The notes beneath the pieces are model-generated. The model was not told where the DNA came from, did not search any database, and saw only the letters and a list, made by a program, of their open reading frames with translations. A stretch of 64,000 bases of DNA from Oscillatoriaceae cyanobacterium Prado104 (GTDB taxonomy: Bacteria > Cyanobacteriota > Cyanobacteriia > Cyanobacteriales > Microcoleaceae): the NCBI GenBank assembly GCA_025454405.1, contig JALOON010000079.1, positions 47,801-111,800 of the forward strand, in the 5' to 3' direction. Position numbers and translations under genes: made by a program. Shown piece by piece: positions 16,521 to 24,893 of the stretch (position 1 is the stretch's first letter; the number at the start of each line of letters is the position of its first letter).

Positions 16521-17554
16521 TGGCAGATGCCTTAGAAAAAATAGGTTCTGAGGCAGCGATTCCGGGATTGCTTAAACTCGTTAAAGATTCAAAATCTTAT
16601 GTGCGTAGGAGGGCGGCATATGCCTTAGGCGAAATCGGTGATAAGGCAGCGATTCCGGAATTGCTTAAACTTGTTGAAGATTCAAAGTCTGATGTGCGTA
16701 GTAGGGCGGCAGAGATCTTAGGTAAAATCGGTGACGAGGCGGCGATTCCAAAATTGCTTAAACTCGTTGAAGATTCAGACTGGGGTGTGCGTTGGAGGGC
16801 AGCAGAGGCATTAGGAGAAATCGGTTCCGAGACGGCGATTCCGGGATTACTTAAGCTCGTTGAAGGTTCAGACTGGTATGTGCGTAGTAGGGCGACAGAG
16901 GCCTTAGGCAAAATCGCTAAGCAACATACAGAGAAAGTTGTCTCCCATCTATCCCACCTTCTTGCCTTGATTACCTCCGAATCTGGCAAAGAGTTTCACG
17001 ACCTCATCCTCACCATCCAAGCCGCCTGCAAATATTACAACTATGAGATTCGTCACTTGTCCCTAGCACCGCAACCAGCCAAACCACCCCAGCCAAACGA
17101 TCTCCTTGTTAAAATTGACCAAACCACCCAGCAAATCCACCACAGAACAAAACAAATGGCTGACAAACCCACCCAAGACTTCTCCAATGCAACCTTCCAA
17201 TCCCTCGTCAACTTCGGTACCAACAATGGCAATCAAGCCCAAAACCTCAACATCGCTGCCCAGCAATCCTCTCCTGAAGCTGCACTCTATGCAGTGGTGC
17301 AAATCATTCAGGCATTAGAAAAAAAGTATACCTACGTCCAAGACGAACAACAAGCACTCAATATTATTGATGCAGAATTTAAGGAAATCAAAGAGCAAAA
17401 ACCGATCGAGTGGCAAAACCTGATCGGCGTCAAACGGCTTTACAACGGCGGCAAAAAAGCAGCGCTAAAAGTTGGCGAACACTTCGCCGAATCAAACCCC
17501 TGGGGCAAAGGACTTGTTGCTTTCATTGAAGGCGTATCCGAAGACGTGAATTAG
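16475..17554 (+). CDS. HEAT-repeat segment 4 and C-terminal domain of the NACHT gene
   Basis: The first 145 residues are HEAT repeats. The last 215 are a separate domain (KQHTEKVVSHLSHLLALITS, then a Pro-rich linker, then ALYAVVQIIQALEKKYTYVQ and YNGGKKAALKVGEHFAESNP) with helical character and a glycine-rich end. I do not recognise this domain. Its conserved look and intact frame to the stop suggest it was the functional end of the original protein. Confidence 0.65.
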   Translation: MFKLVEDSNSDVRKIVADALEKIGSEAAIPGLLKLVKDSKSYVRRRAAYALGEIGDKAAIPELLKLVEDSKSDVRSRAAEILGKIGDEAAIPKLLKLVEDSDWGVRWRAAEALGEIGSETAIPGLLKLVEGSDWYVRSRATEALGKIAKQHTEKVVSHLSHLLALITSESGKEFHDLILTIQAACKYYNYEIRHLSLAPQPAKPPQPNDLLVKIDQTTQQIHHRTKQMADKPTQDFSNATFQSLVNFGTNNGNQAQNLNIAAQQSSPEAALYAVVQIIQALEKKYTYVQDEQQALNIIDAEFKEIKEQKPIEWQNLIGVKRLYNGGKKAALKVGEHFAESNPWGKGLVAFIEGVSEDVN

Positions 17555-17821
17555 CCATAGGAATTACGCACGGGGGTTCAGAAACCGGGTTTTTGCGAAG
17601 ATACTTTGTTGTTACCAGAGATTCGGTAAAAAACCCGGTTTCTTTGGCGGAGTGCATAAGTCGTGACGAAAATTTGATACAAAAGTAAGCGCTATCCCAA
17701 CCGAAGGCTAACAGCATGTTCCTGACTCTCCCACCCTGACCCTTTTTTGATTATCATTATTATTCAATTAGATTTCTACACAAAGAGGTATTGACAAAAT
17801 CTACTCCTTTCTAACTTGTTA
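17555..17821. other. Intergenic with inverted AAACCGGGTTT repeats
   Basis: CAGAAACCGGGTTTTTGCG near 17580 and AAAAACCCGGTTTCTTT near 17625 face each other and could form a hairpin downstream of the NACHT gene. No frame seen. Confidence 0.5.
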
Positions 17822-18475
17822 CTAATGTTCTGCCACTGATTCTCGCAAGGGAGGACGCAGACAAAGATAGGCTAGTGGCCCGAGTAGCGGGATGAGAGAA
17901 ACTGTCCAAAAAATGCGATCGTCCGCAAGTCCGCGGCGCGCCATATCGTCGCCGAGAAGTGAGGGAAATATTACAGCCATCAAGCTGCAATCCCAACTGA
18001 TTAAATGCACGAAAGGAATCTCGCGCCACTGCTTGACAAAATCTCCCCAATCTCCATTTAAAACAGCCCAACCTAACAGCCAAATAGTGGTTAGTAAAAG
18101 TAAAATTCCCGTCCAGCGGGAGTCTGCTATTTTGACTAAAATGTCTTTGCGTCCGGAAAATTCTTGCTGGGGCTGGCGGAGCAGCAAGTAGGGAATTAAG
18201 CCAATGATGCCGGCACCGTTTGAAGCAATAAAAGCAGGCCAAGCGGAGATATCTTGAGTTTTTTCATCAATGAATAAGAAGCAGGCGAATACCATCGGCC
18301 ACACTCCCATGAGCGCGAATACAGTGGCAACGCAGGGGTTAATTCCTTCTAACTGGAATTTGAGCATTCTTTCAATAACTGTTAGCGTTCCCGGTCGATC
18401 GAGCGGAGCTAGCAGCAAGATGTAGGCGATAAATACTGCCCACAGCAACCACAAAAATATTTTTGTTTTCATCAT
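17822..18475 (-). CDS. Multipass membrane protein of unknown function
   Basis: 217 residues with about six hydrophobic helices (from IFLWLLWAVFIAYILLL through FWTVSLIPLLGPLAYLCL). DRPGTL and SLLGDDMARRGLAD lie in loops. It looks like a conserved cyanobacterial membrane protein, but I cannot name the family. It stands alone on this strand. Confidence 0.7.
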   Translation of the reverse strand: MMKTKIFLWLLWAVFIAYILLLAPLDRPGTLTVIERMLKFQLEGINPCVATVFALMGVWPMVFACFLFIDEKTQDISAWPAFIASNGAGIIGLIPYLLLRQPQQEFSGRKDILVKIADSRWTGILLLLTTIWLLGWAVLNGDWGDFVKQWREIPFVHLISWDCSLMAVIFPSLLGDDMARRGLADDRIFWTVSLIPLLGPLAYLCLRPPLRESVAEH

Positions 18476-18533
18476 ACCTAACCAGGAGTTTAAGCTGACT
18501 AAAATTAATTATGTTAAAGCAGCGGTCGAGTTA

Positions 18534-18648
18534 GTGGCGTCTATCTTTGGTGATAAGCAATTTTATCTAAAAAGCGAGTGACAAGCCTGTTTTTGCTAGG
18601 CAATGACGGGGGATACAAAGGGCGATCGTTACTTTAGATAGACGCCAC
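18534..18648. repeat. Short element with 13-bp perfect terminal inverted repeats (MITE-like)
   Basis: GTGGCGTCTATCT at 18534-18546 is the exact reverse complement of AGATAGACGCCAC at 18636-18648, with 89 bases between and no frame. The flanking TTA/ACA does not give an obvious target duplication, so the mobile origin is inferred only from the termini. Confidence 0.45.
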
Positions 18649-18804
18649 AACAAAAGCAGAAGAGATACAGTTTAAAGAATCAGCTTTTTTCATTACTCAA
18701 GAATAGAGTTGCGCATCCGCATCTCTAAGGTCTGGTTCCAATCTCCGATCGCAAAGACGCTCGCTCTCTCACGACGCTCGCACTGCCACTATCAACTATC
18801 AACT

Positions 18805-19971
18805 ATGGCAAACATACTATCTGTAGAGGAACTCAAAGCCCTGGTACAGCAATCTCCTGGATTGTGCGTTTCAATTTATATGCCAGTCGCTAAAGGAACA
18901 GACATTCAACAAAATCCAATTCGGTTCAAAAATTTAATCAGAGAGGCTGAAGATCGAATAATAGAGTACGGATTTGATAAAAAAGAAGCTGCCGAATTGT
19001 TAGAGCCAGTCATCGCAGAAATTAACCAAGAAAATTTTTGGGAAAATCAAAGTGACTTGCTGGCAATTTTTGTAGGAGCGGGATTTTTCCGCTACTATAG
19101 CTGTCCGGTTGATTTTGACGAATTAGTCGCGGTTAGCGACAATTTTCACGTCAAACCGCTGATGCCGGTGCTGGCAGGAGATAACTTATTTTATGTTTTA
19201 ACTCTCAGTCAAAAAGAAGTGAGATTGATTGAGTGTAAGGCTTACAGCGCTCGGGAAGTTGAAGTTCAAAACTTGCCGAAAAGCCTGGAGGAAGCTTTGC
19301 AATACGATCCGACAGCTAAGGATTTTCAGTTTCGGATTGCTACGTCAAAAGGAGGAACTAATAATGCTGCCCAGCAACCGGGAAGTTTTCACGGACAAGG
19401 AAGTCCCGATCGAGATGATTCCAAGCAAGAAATATTGCAGTATTTTCATATAATCGATCGAGCGGTTCACGAATATTTGCGCAACAAAAAAGCTCCTTTA
19501 GTGTTAGCTGGAGTTGAATATTTGTTTCCGGTTTACCGAGAAGCAAATACTTATCCCCATTTAATTGAAGAAGGAATTACAGGCAATCAGAAACTGCTCA
19601 AACCAGAGGAGTTGCGAGAGGAAGCACTGCCACTGGTGGAACCCGTGTTTATGCAGGCTCAAACAGAGGCGATAGAACTTTACCGGGAACTAACAGGAAC
19701 TGAGAAGATTTCTGCCGATTTGCAAGAAGCTGTTTCGGCTGCTTATTTTGGCAGGGTCGATCGACTTTTTGTGGCTCTTGGCGTCCAGCAGTGGGGTAAT
19801 TTTAATCCCGAAACGAACGCCGTACACATTCACCCAGAGGCAGAATTAGGCGATGAAGATTTGTTGAATGCGGCAGCCATTCACACTATTCTCAACGGTG
19901 GAACTGTTTATGCAGTGCCTCCGGAACAAGTGCCCGATCAAGCACTTTTAGCTGCTATCTTTCGCTATTAA
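18805..19971 (+). CDS. baeRF3-like protein (bacterial eRF1-related family)
   Basis: 388 residues from the ATG at 18805 (MANILSVEELKALVQQSPGL); the frame extends 32 codons further upstream, but that part looks non-coding. SVEELKALVQQSP..CVSIYMP followed by FFRYYSCPVDFDELVAVSDN and a C-terminal LNAAAIHTILNGGTVYAVPP fits the bacterial archaeo-eukaryotic release factor family 3. Such proteins are proposed to act in ribosome rescue or hibernation, but function is not proven. An SRPBCC gene follows 18 bases later, probably in the same transcript. Confidence 0.8.
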   Translation: MANILSVEELKALVQQSPGLCVSIYMPVAKGTDIQQNPIRFKNLIREAEDRIIEYGFDKKEAAELLEPVIAEINQENFWENQSDLLAIFVGAGFFRYYSCPVDFDELVAVSDNFHVKPLMPVLAGDNLFYVLTLSQKEVRLIECKAYSAREVEVQNLPKSLEEALQYDPTAKDFQFRIATSKGGTNNAAQQPGSFHGQGSPDRDDSKQEILQYFHIIDRAVHEYLRNKKAPLVLAGVEYLFPVYREANTYPHLIEEGITGNQKLLKPEELREEALPLVEPVFMQAQTEAIELYRELTGTEKISADLQEAVSAAYFGRVDRLFVALGVQQWGNFNPETNAVHIHPEAELGDEDLLNAAAIHTILNGGTVYAVPPEQVPDQALLAAIFRY

Positions 19972-19989
19972 TTTATGAGGCTTAAAGCA

Positions 19990-20682
19990 ATGGAATTTAG
20001 TTCAATGACAACTTCCAATAACCCGCAGGAAACTAACACTAGCGATGCCGAACGTTGGGCATCTTTAATCGGTGGCGGGGCGCTAGTTCTTTTCGGCTTG
20101 TCGCAGCGTTCTTTGAGAGGTGCTTTGCTGGCGGTAGCGGGCGGCGGTTTGGCGGCGCGCGGGCTGGGAATTGGCGAAAGTTTGCAGTCAGCAGTCGATG
20201 CGAATCAAAGTCTGAAAGTTGAAAAAACAGTGACGATCGACAAACCAGTTGAGGAATTGTATCGTTTCTGGCGCAATTTTGCCAATTTGCCGCGGTTTAT
20301 GAAGCATCTCAAACACGTTACAGTATTCGATGAACAGCGCTCTCACTGGATTGCTGGCGCGCCGATCGGCAATAGTATTGAATGGAATGCAGAGATTGTT
20401 CGGGAAGAAGAGAATCGCTTAATTGCTTGGGCTTCTGTGGAAGGGGCTGATGTTGAGAATTCGGGTTTTGTGCGCTTTCAACCGGCACCTGCAGGACGCG
20501 GTACTGAGGTAAAAGTTGTGCTGGAATACAGCCCTCCGGGCGGTGCAGTGGCGGCAACGGTGGCTAAGCTGTTTGGGGAAGATGCAGAACAACAAATTGG
20601 AGATGATTTGCGCCGCTTTAAGCAGTTTATGGAAACCGGGGAAATTGCAACTGTAGAAGGTCAATCTTCGGGGCGGAAGTAA
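19990..20682 (+). CDS. SRPBCC-family (START-like/cyclase-dehydrase) protein with N-terminal membrane hairpin
   Basis: 230 residues from the ATG at 19990, which has GAGG 8 bases upstream; an ATG at 19975 is in frame. Residues 20-60 (WASLIGGGALVLFGLSQRSL and LLAVAGGGLAARGLG) form a glycine-rich membrane hairpin of the DUF2892 kind. From about 70, VEKTVTIDKPVEELYRFWRN through FKQFMETGE is an SRPBCC lipid-binding fold. Likely a membrane-tethered hydrophobic-ligand carrier; the ligand is unknown. Confidence 0.82.
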   Translation: MEFSSMTTSNNPQETNTSDAERWASLIGGGALVLFGLSQRSLRGALLAVAGGGLAARGLGIGESLQSAVDANQSLKVEKTVTIDKPVEELYRFWRNFANLPRFMKHLKHVTVFDEQRSHWIAGAPIGNSIEWNAEIVREEENRLIAWASVEGADVENSGFVRFQPAPAGRGTEVKVVLEYSPPGGAVAATVAKLFGEDAEQQIGDDLRRFKQFMETGEIATVEGQSSGRK

Positions 20683-20785
20683 GGTTTGTAGTGAGGACTT
20701 TATTCCGCAAAAAAAGAGGACTGAAGTCCTTACTTCAAACCAATTCTTAAGGTGCGCAGCGCGCGCCCTACATCTACATCTAATT

Positions 20786-21274
20786 CTATTCGATAAACTG
20801 TAGTAAATCGTACTCTTGGCGAATGTCGAGCAGGGGACGATCGAGCAAAAATTCAAATTCCAGAAAAGGCAGAATTTTTTGACGTTTGCGAGTTTTCAAC
20901 CAAATCGGAAGCAACTCGGAAATTAGCCCTGGAAGTACGCTAAGCATCGATCCGTAAAGCCAAAGCACGCCTTTTTCTTTAATCAATTCGTCATACATGA
21001 TATCTACAGCGGGCGAGTTTCGCATCTTCAGAAAAGTCCGAAAGTTACACTCGCTCGTCCACCAAAAAAGTGGCAGGATTTTTAACTCGTCGTGCATTCC
21101 GGTATCGCAACCGTAGATGACGTGACCGACATCGTGTGCCCGCAAAATTTTAGTAAATTCTGGCGGTTGCATTTCGGGAGGAGTTACGTGCGGATTCAAG
21201 GCGTAATACTCAGCTAAACCTTCTCGCAGCGTTTGAGTGCTGTTTTTGTCTGCATAGCGGGGTCGTTGGCTCAT
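20786..21274 (-). CDS. COQ4-like protein
   Basis: 162 residues. RAHDVGHVIYGCDTGMHDEL gives the HDxxHx(11)E-type zinc motif of COQ4, the protein needed for the ubiquinone-synthesis complex in eukaryotes. Cyanobacteria make plastoquinone, so the role here is unknown. It is divergent from a TetR gene with a palindromic operator between them, which points to induction by a small ligand. Confidence 0.7.
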   Translation of the reverse strand: MSQRPRYADKNSTQTLREGLAEYYALNPHVTPPEMQPPEFTKILRAHDVGHVIYGCDTGMHDELKILPLFWWTSECNFRTFLKMRNSPAVDIMYDELIKEKGVLWLYGSMLSVLPGLISELLPIWLKTRKRQKILPFLEFEFLLDRPLLDIRQEYDLLQFIE

Positions 21275-21282
21275 AATTTTAA

Positions 21283-21306
21283 TTACGATACGGTTATGTA
21301 TCGTAA
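21283..21306. promoter_or_regulatory. Likely TetR operator
   Basis: TTACGATAC-GGTTAT-GTATCGTAA: perfect 9-base arms around a 6-base centre, in the 47-base gap between the divergent COQ4-like and TetR genes. Size and place fit an operator repressing both. Confidence 0.75.
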
Positions 21307-21321
21307 ATTATACTAGCATCC

Positions 21322-21906
21322 ATGAGCAACACCGGAAAAAAACAACCTGGCAGACCCCGCAGCGTTCGATCGCACCAAGCAATCCTGCAAGCAGCGTTAG
21401 AATTGTTGGCAGAAGTTGGCTTTGAGGCGATGAGTATCGAGGCGATCGCTGCTCGTGCTCAAGTGGGCAAGACGACGATTTATCGGCGGTATACCTCAAA
21501 AGAAGAACTGGTAGCAGATGCGATCGAGAGCATTCGCGAAGAAATCGCGCTTCCTGACACGGGGAACCTACAAAGCGACATTGATGCGCTGATTGAAAAT
21601 GCCGCCCAAATTACACTGAACCCTCTCGGTAGGCAGACAGTGGCGATGATTATTAGCAGCGCCTCAAGCAATCCTAAATTCGCTCAAATTTATTGGACAA
21701 AATACTTGCAACCCCGACGCAAAGCATTTGCAGTGGTTTTGGAACGGGCAAAAATCAGAAATGAAATCCCCGCAGACTTAGATAGCGATTTAGTCTTTGA
21801 TGCGATGAGCGGAATTATGCTGTATGCTTTAATTTTTCAACCGAATCCTGATGCTTGGACTGTTTGCGTCCGCCGTACCCTAAATCTGCTGTTGAGAAAC
21901 GCCTGA
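21322..21906 (+). CDS. TetR/AcrR-family transcriptional regulator
   Basis: 194 residues. The N-terminal helix-turn-helix is typical (ILQAALELLAEVGFEAMSIE, AIAARAQVGKTTIYRRYTSK). The C-terminal helical ligand domain contains LGRQTVAMIISSASSNPKFA, like TetR_C_11 members. It probably represses itself and the divergent COQ4-like gene through the palindrome at 21283-21306. Confidence 0.92.
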   Translation: MSNTGKKQPGRPRSVRSHQAILQAALELLAEVGFEAMSIEAIAARAQVGKTTIYRRYTSKEELVADAIESIREEIALPDTGNLQSDIDALIENAAQITLNPLGRQTVAMIISSASSNPKFAQIYWTKYLQPRRKAFAVVLERAKIRNEIPADLDSDLVFDAMSGIMLYALIFQPNPDAWTVCVRRTLNLLLRNA

Positions 21907-22266
21907 ACACCAATGGCAAGACTTTCAACCGCCCGATATCTGCCCTCAAATTGTTAGCCAGAAAAATTTTTTCATGCGGTAGATTTGAGCTTACTGTAAG
22001 CTGTTTCGCATTTAAATTGTGAATCTTTTGGTCCCTGTTCCCTGTTCCCTATCGGAGATTGTGGTATCGCAATATTAAGAAACTTTGTCGGGATTTTAGA
22101 TAGCAGAACATCTTAACTTATGTATTTATTAGTATTTATTAGAAAAAAAGTATCGGATTTGAAAAAGGCAACCGATCGAGGACGGTCGTGCTTTGGATGC
22201 GGTTGCCTGGATCGAGACAAGCCCAGTTGTCAATGTGTCAACGTCCTGCAGACACGAAACAGGGCA
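21907..22266. other. Intergenic, no gene seen
   Basis: It separates the TetR and sbtB genes. Contains a GTTCCCTGTTCCCT direct repeat near 22030-22050 and A/T-rich DNA. No supported frame. Confidence 0.4.
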
Positions 22267-22300
22267 ACCCAAAAGCCGGGGCATGACCCGGCTTTTGGGT
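22267..22300 (-). terminator. Strong hairpin downstream of sbtB
   Basis: ACCCAAAAGCCGGG / CCCGGCTTTTGGGT with a GCATGA loop: a perfect 14-base stem 16 bases beyond the sbtB stop. There is no T-run after it, so it is either a factor-independent terminator of the cyanobacterial type or a 3'-end stabiliser. Confidence 0.65.
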
Positions 22301-22315
22301 CTGCGTCGTCTCGAC

Positions 22316-22648
22316 TCAACAGCCCTCTGGGCCACAGAAAGTTCTCCCGTACAGTACCTCTGCTTCACAGATATAGATAATGCCCGCAAAATCGAGGAAA
22401 AACTTCACTGCGACCTGATCCGCAATCTTCTCTGCCATCTCCCGACTTTCGGTGAGTACCTCGAACTTTACATTTGAATCCGTGTCGGCAGTGCTGGGTT
22501 TACCCGTAGAGCGCACGTTGCGACTGCCTTTACCGCCAGTATCCACCACCGTATAACCGGTCGCCCCAGCTTCATCGATGATCTTGGCGATTTTTTTGAG
22601 CAGAACCTTTTCCGTGACGATAACGAGCTTGTTGGCACGCTTGGACAT
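22316..22648 (-). CDS. sbtB: PII-like bicarbonate-uptake regulator SbtB
   Basis: 110 residues. SbtB is a trimeric PII-like protein that binds adenine nucleotides (cAMP, AMP, ADP, ATP) and inhibits SbtA. The ferredoxin-like fold (KLVIVTEKVLLKKIAKIIDE), the glycine-rich T-loop (DTGGKGSRNVRS) and the C-terminal CGPEGC redox loop (residues 105-110) are all present. Start preceded by AAGGAGG. It lies 82 bases after sbtA on the same strand, an operon. Confidence 0.95.
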   Translation of the reverse strand: MSKRANKLVIVTEKVLLKKIAKIIDEAGATGYTVVDTGGKGSRNVRSTGKPSTADTDSNVKFEVLTESREMAEKIADQVAVKFFLDFAGIIYICEAEVLYGRTFCGPEGC

Positions 22649-22730
22649 TTTGCTTACCTCCTTAAATTATGTACATCCTACTTGGTCTACCGGGTCAGGG
22701 GAGCACCGACAGATCGCGACCCGTCTGGGA

Positions 22731-23861
22731 TTAACGGGCACCGAGCGCCTGAGCAAGCCCGATGAAGAACGGTATGCACAAGCCGATCGCAATTGGCGTA
22801 CCTACGGCTGTGGACGCCCCTATATAGGCAGAGGGATTAGCCGACGGGATACCGGCTCGCAACGTGGGCGGCCCTGAGATGTCTGAACTAGAGGAAGCAA
22901 TGACAGCTAGGACTACGACACCGCCCAGGCTGAAGTTCATGGTGTAGTGGGCAATCATGCCGAGACCGAAGGCGATTAGCCCATGCGCAAAAGGTGCCAC
23001 CACACTATACACGACGTACCACTGAGCCACCTTGCGCAGTTCGCCAATCCTTGACCAAGCCTCCATACCCATGACCAGCATCAAGATCGAAAGCAATCCG
23101 CGAAAGGCTGGATCGTAGAAGCTTTTATAGACACTTTCCGGCCGGGTAAACAGTCCAAGAGCCAGGCCTAGCAACATTGCCGATAGGGCAGGGCCCCGGA
23201 GACTTTCCTCAACGATCGGCCATATCTTGACCCGATTATCTGCATCATCCTTCTGCTGGCTGAGATACTCCTGCCTGCTGCTGGGATAATCTTCTCGATC
23301 GGAATAATCGCCAGCCGCAACGGGCTGCTTGCTCAAAGACTGCTGCCCAGTAGAGTAGGAAGCTTCTTTATGCTTCTTCTTGTTGAGATAAATGTTAGCC
23401 ACAACAATCGCAGTTACGAGCGCGGGGATATCCATGAAAGGATAGAGTGCGCCAGCCCATGCCTCGTATTGAATATTTTGTTCTTCCAGGAGCGTCAGGG
23501 CGGCTGCCATGGTAGAGCCACTCACAGCACCAAACAAACCCCCGGTCGCGATCGCATCCACGGTTCTGACCTTCGGCAGCTTGGCTAATGTATAGCGCGC
23601 GATGAATACAACCAGAATCCCTGTCACCACAGCAAACGCTGCAGGTAAGATCATATCCGCCAGGTTGGAATTGCGGATCGCAATACCACCGGTCAGACCG
23701 ATTTTGGTGAGCAGCATGAAGACGATGATCGTACAAATCGACTCTGGAATTACCAATTCGCTACCAAGGGCAGCAATGATCATCCCACCAATCAAAAAGC
23801 CGAGTGTTGGGGACTGCAACTGCTTAACAAAGTCCATTAAAAAAAAAGACCAAAAATCCAC
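22731..23861 (-). CDS. sbtA: Sodium-dependent bicarbonate transporter SbtA
   Basis: 376 residues, standard length. GTG start with AAGGAGG 6 bases upstream. SbtA is a high-affinity Na+/HCO3- symporter of the carbon-concentrating mechanism. It has ten membrane helices in two inverted halves, with conserved FGAVSGSTMAAALTLLEE in the first half, a charged cytoplasmic loop (about 165-215) and SSSDISGPPTLRAGIPSANP in the second half. Co-transcribed with sbtB. Its upstream region is interrupted by a TnpB-type transposon end about 35 bases from the start codon. Confidence 0.96.
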   Translation of the reverse strand: MDFWSFFLMDFVKQLQSPTLGFLIGGMIIAALGSELVIPESICTIIVFMLLTKIGLTGGIAIRNSNLADMILPAAFAVVTGILVVFIARYTLAKLPKVRTVDAIATGGLFGAVSGSTMAAALTLLEEQNIQYEAWAGALYPFMDIPALVTAIVVANIYLNKKKHKEASYSTGQQSLSKQPVAAGDYSDREDYPSSRQEYLSQQKDDADNRVKIWPIVEESLRGPALSAMLLGLALGLFTRPESVYKSFYDPAFRGLLSILMLVMGMEAWSRIGELRKVAQWYVVYSVVAPFAHGLIAFGLGMIAHYTMNFSLGGVVVLAVIASSSSDISGPPTLRAGIPSANPSAYIGASTAVGTPIAIGLCIPFFIGLAQALGAR

Positions 23862-23899
23862 GAATACCTCCTTGTGATTCCTCTGATGAGGATTGTTGC

Positions 23900-24120
23900 A
23901 TCGACACTCCCCGGCCTGAAGGCACGGGGATTCTTAAGACATTGCGATCTTAATATCACTATTAGTAGGGTTCCTTGCCTCGCCACGAAAGCTCTTCGAG
24001 CGTGGTGATACGCCAGTTGCTCCTGAAGGGGAAACACGGCAGTTGCTCAACTTGGGGGGATCCCAAGGCCTCGCTGCCTCCCCAAGATCTCACTGGCTCA
24101 TCTTTTAGGCGTTGAGGTAC
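23900..24120 (-). ncRNA. Possible omega-RNA (TnpB guide RNA) scaffold remnant
   Basis: The stretch between the TnpB stop and the element end contains nested stems (CTTGGGGAGGCAGCGAGGCC with CCTTGGGATCCCCCCAAG, and CCACGCTCGAAGAGCTTTCG) and finishes with CCCCGTGCCTTCAGGCCGGG. In intact elements this part is the TnpB-associated guide RNA, the guide being the flanking genomic DNA. Here it would read into the sbtA leader. Whether it is transcribed is unknown. Confidence 0.4.
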
Positions 24121-24123
24121 ATA

Positions 24124-24270
24124 TTACCAGGTTTCGGGAACCCCCACATAACATTTGCAAAGCTCGATCTCTAATGGTTTTTGCAGCACCAACATGGCGC
24201 GATCGCGATCCCCGCATTCAACACAGATGAATTTTTCACCATCTCTGTTTGACCGATAGATAGCGATCCC
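24124..24270 (-). pseudogene. TnpB C-terminal fragment
   Basis: Frame reads YRSNRDGEKFICVECGDRDR then AMLVLQKPLEIELC and, shortly after, PETW and stop. DGEKFICVECG is one CxxC half of the TnpB zinc ribbon; the first CxxC, the RuvC domain and the start are missing. Confidence 0.6.
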
Positions 24271-24677
24271 AATTTCGGCATAAGCGTGCTAGAGTATTTG
24301 GGATTGACTTTAATTACGACTTGTCTAGCAACCTCCCGATCGATATCGCTCCCAAATCCGGGTTACTCATCCTCTGTCTCACTCGGCGATTGAAATCGCG
24401 ACTCGACAACAAAAAACCGCCCTTCCAGGGTTTCAGTTATAAAGGAGGTATCTTACCCGGATTTGGTATGACATCAATAATATGAAATATCTAAATTTTT
24501 GCTACAAACGATCGAACCCGAATGCAGGGATCGTAAAACACGATCGGTAGGATTCTTTTTTCTATTTCATATAACCTCACGAAATCGTGTTCGATCGAGT
24601 GGCGGCAATAAGTAAGGTTTTTAGTAAGGACTTCAGTCCTTCTTTTTGAGGAGTTTTGTCCTCAATGCAAAAGGAGT
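24271..24677. other. Intergenic, repeats only
   Basis: Contains a GTAAGGACTTCAGTCCTT hairpin near 24615-24645. No frame supported. Confidence 0.4.
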
Positions 24678-24893
24678 TCAGTCACGATTATCGCACTTGC
24701 GCAGTAAAGCTGGAATTAAAAATAGAAAGTTATTGTGTAAATGCAAGGGGTACTCCTGTATTTTTGTCGAAAATTCACTAACAATTCCGGCAAATTCATG
24801 ACCTAAAATTAGCAGCTCGATCGATTGAATTTTGCCTTCAGCTACATAAATATCGGTGCGCCATAACCCTGCTGTTTTTACCTGAATCAGCAT
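24678..24893 (-). pseudogene. Zinc alcohol dehydrogenase N-terminal fragment
   Basis: LIQVKTAGLWRTDIYVAEGK and LILGHEFAGIV match the start of medium-chain zinc dehydrogenases, in which the GLCRTD cysteine (tryptophan here) and the GHE motif bind zinc. After about 45 residues the sequence becomes unrelated and stops. No Rossmann domain. A dead remnant. Confidence 0.7.

Larger units (their letters stand above)
14240..16920 (+). repeat. 93-bp tandem repeat array encoding about 28 HEAT units
   Basis: A 93-base unit (31 codons, IPGLLKLxEDSDSDVR then AADALGKIGSEA) repeats without spacers. Most units are highly similar; the stretch near 15950-16250 is more diverged and includes hydrophobic, irregular units. 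Three frame changes fall inside the array: an 11-bp duplication near 15030, a lost base near 15470 and a 13-bp loss near 16455. Confidence 0.9.
23895..24270 (-). mobile_element. IS200/IS605-type remnant: TnpB tail plus right end
   Basis: Read on the minus strand, a decayed TnpB C-terminus (24124-24270) is followed by about 220 bases of structured DNA ending GAATCCCCGTGCCTTCAGGC then CGGGGAG. That hairpin is the hallmark of the right end of IS605-family elements and of the 3' end of the TnpB guide (omega) RNA. No tnpA or left end is visible. The element points toward, and ends just before, sbtA. Confidence 0.65.

Noticed and set aside
22120..22477. Plus-strand frames over the sbtB 3' end
   Set aside because: Antisense to sbtB and through the terminator hairpin; no homology.
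22731..23861. sbtA as foreign DNA lacking HIP1 sites
   Set aside because: A GCGATCGC site is present near 23547 and composition is not clearly different.
24678..24893. A functional alcohol dehydrogenase
   Set aside because: Only the first 45 residues are homologous, the zinc Cys is Trp and there is no Rossmann domain.
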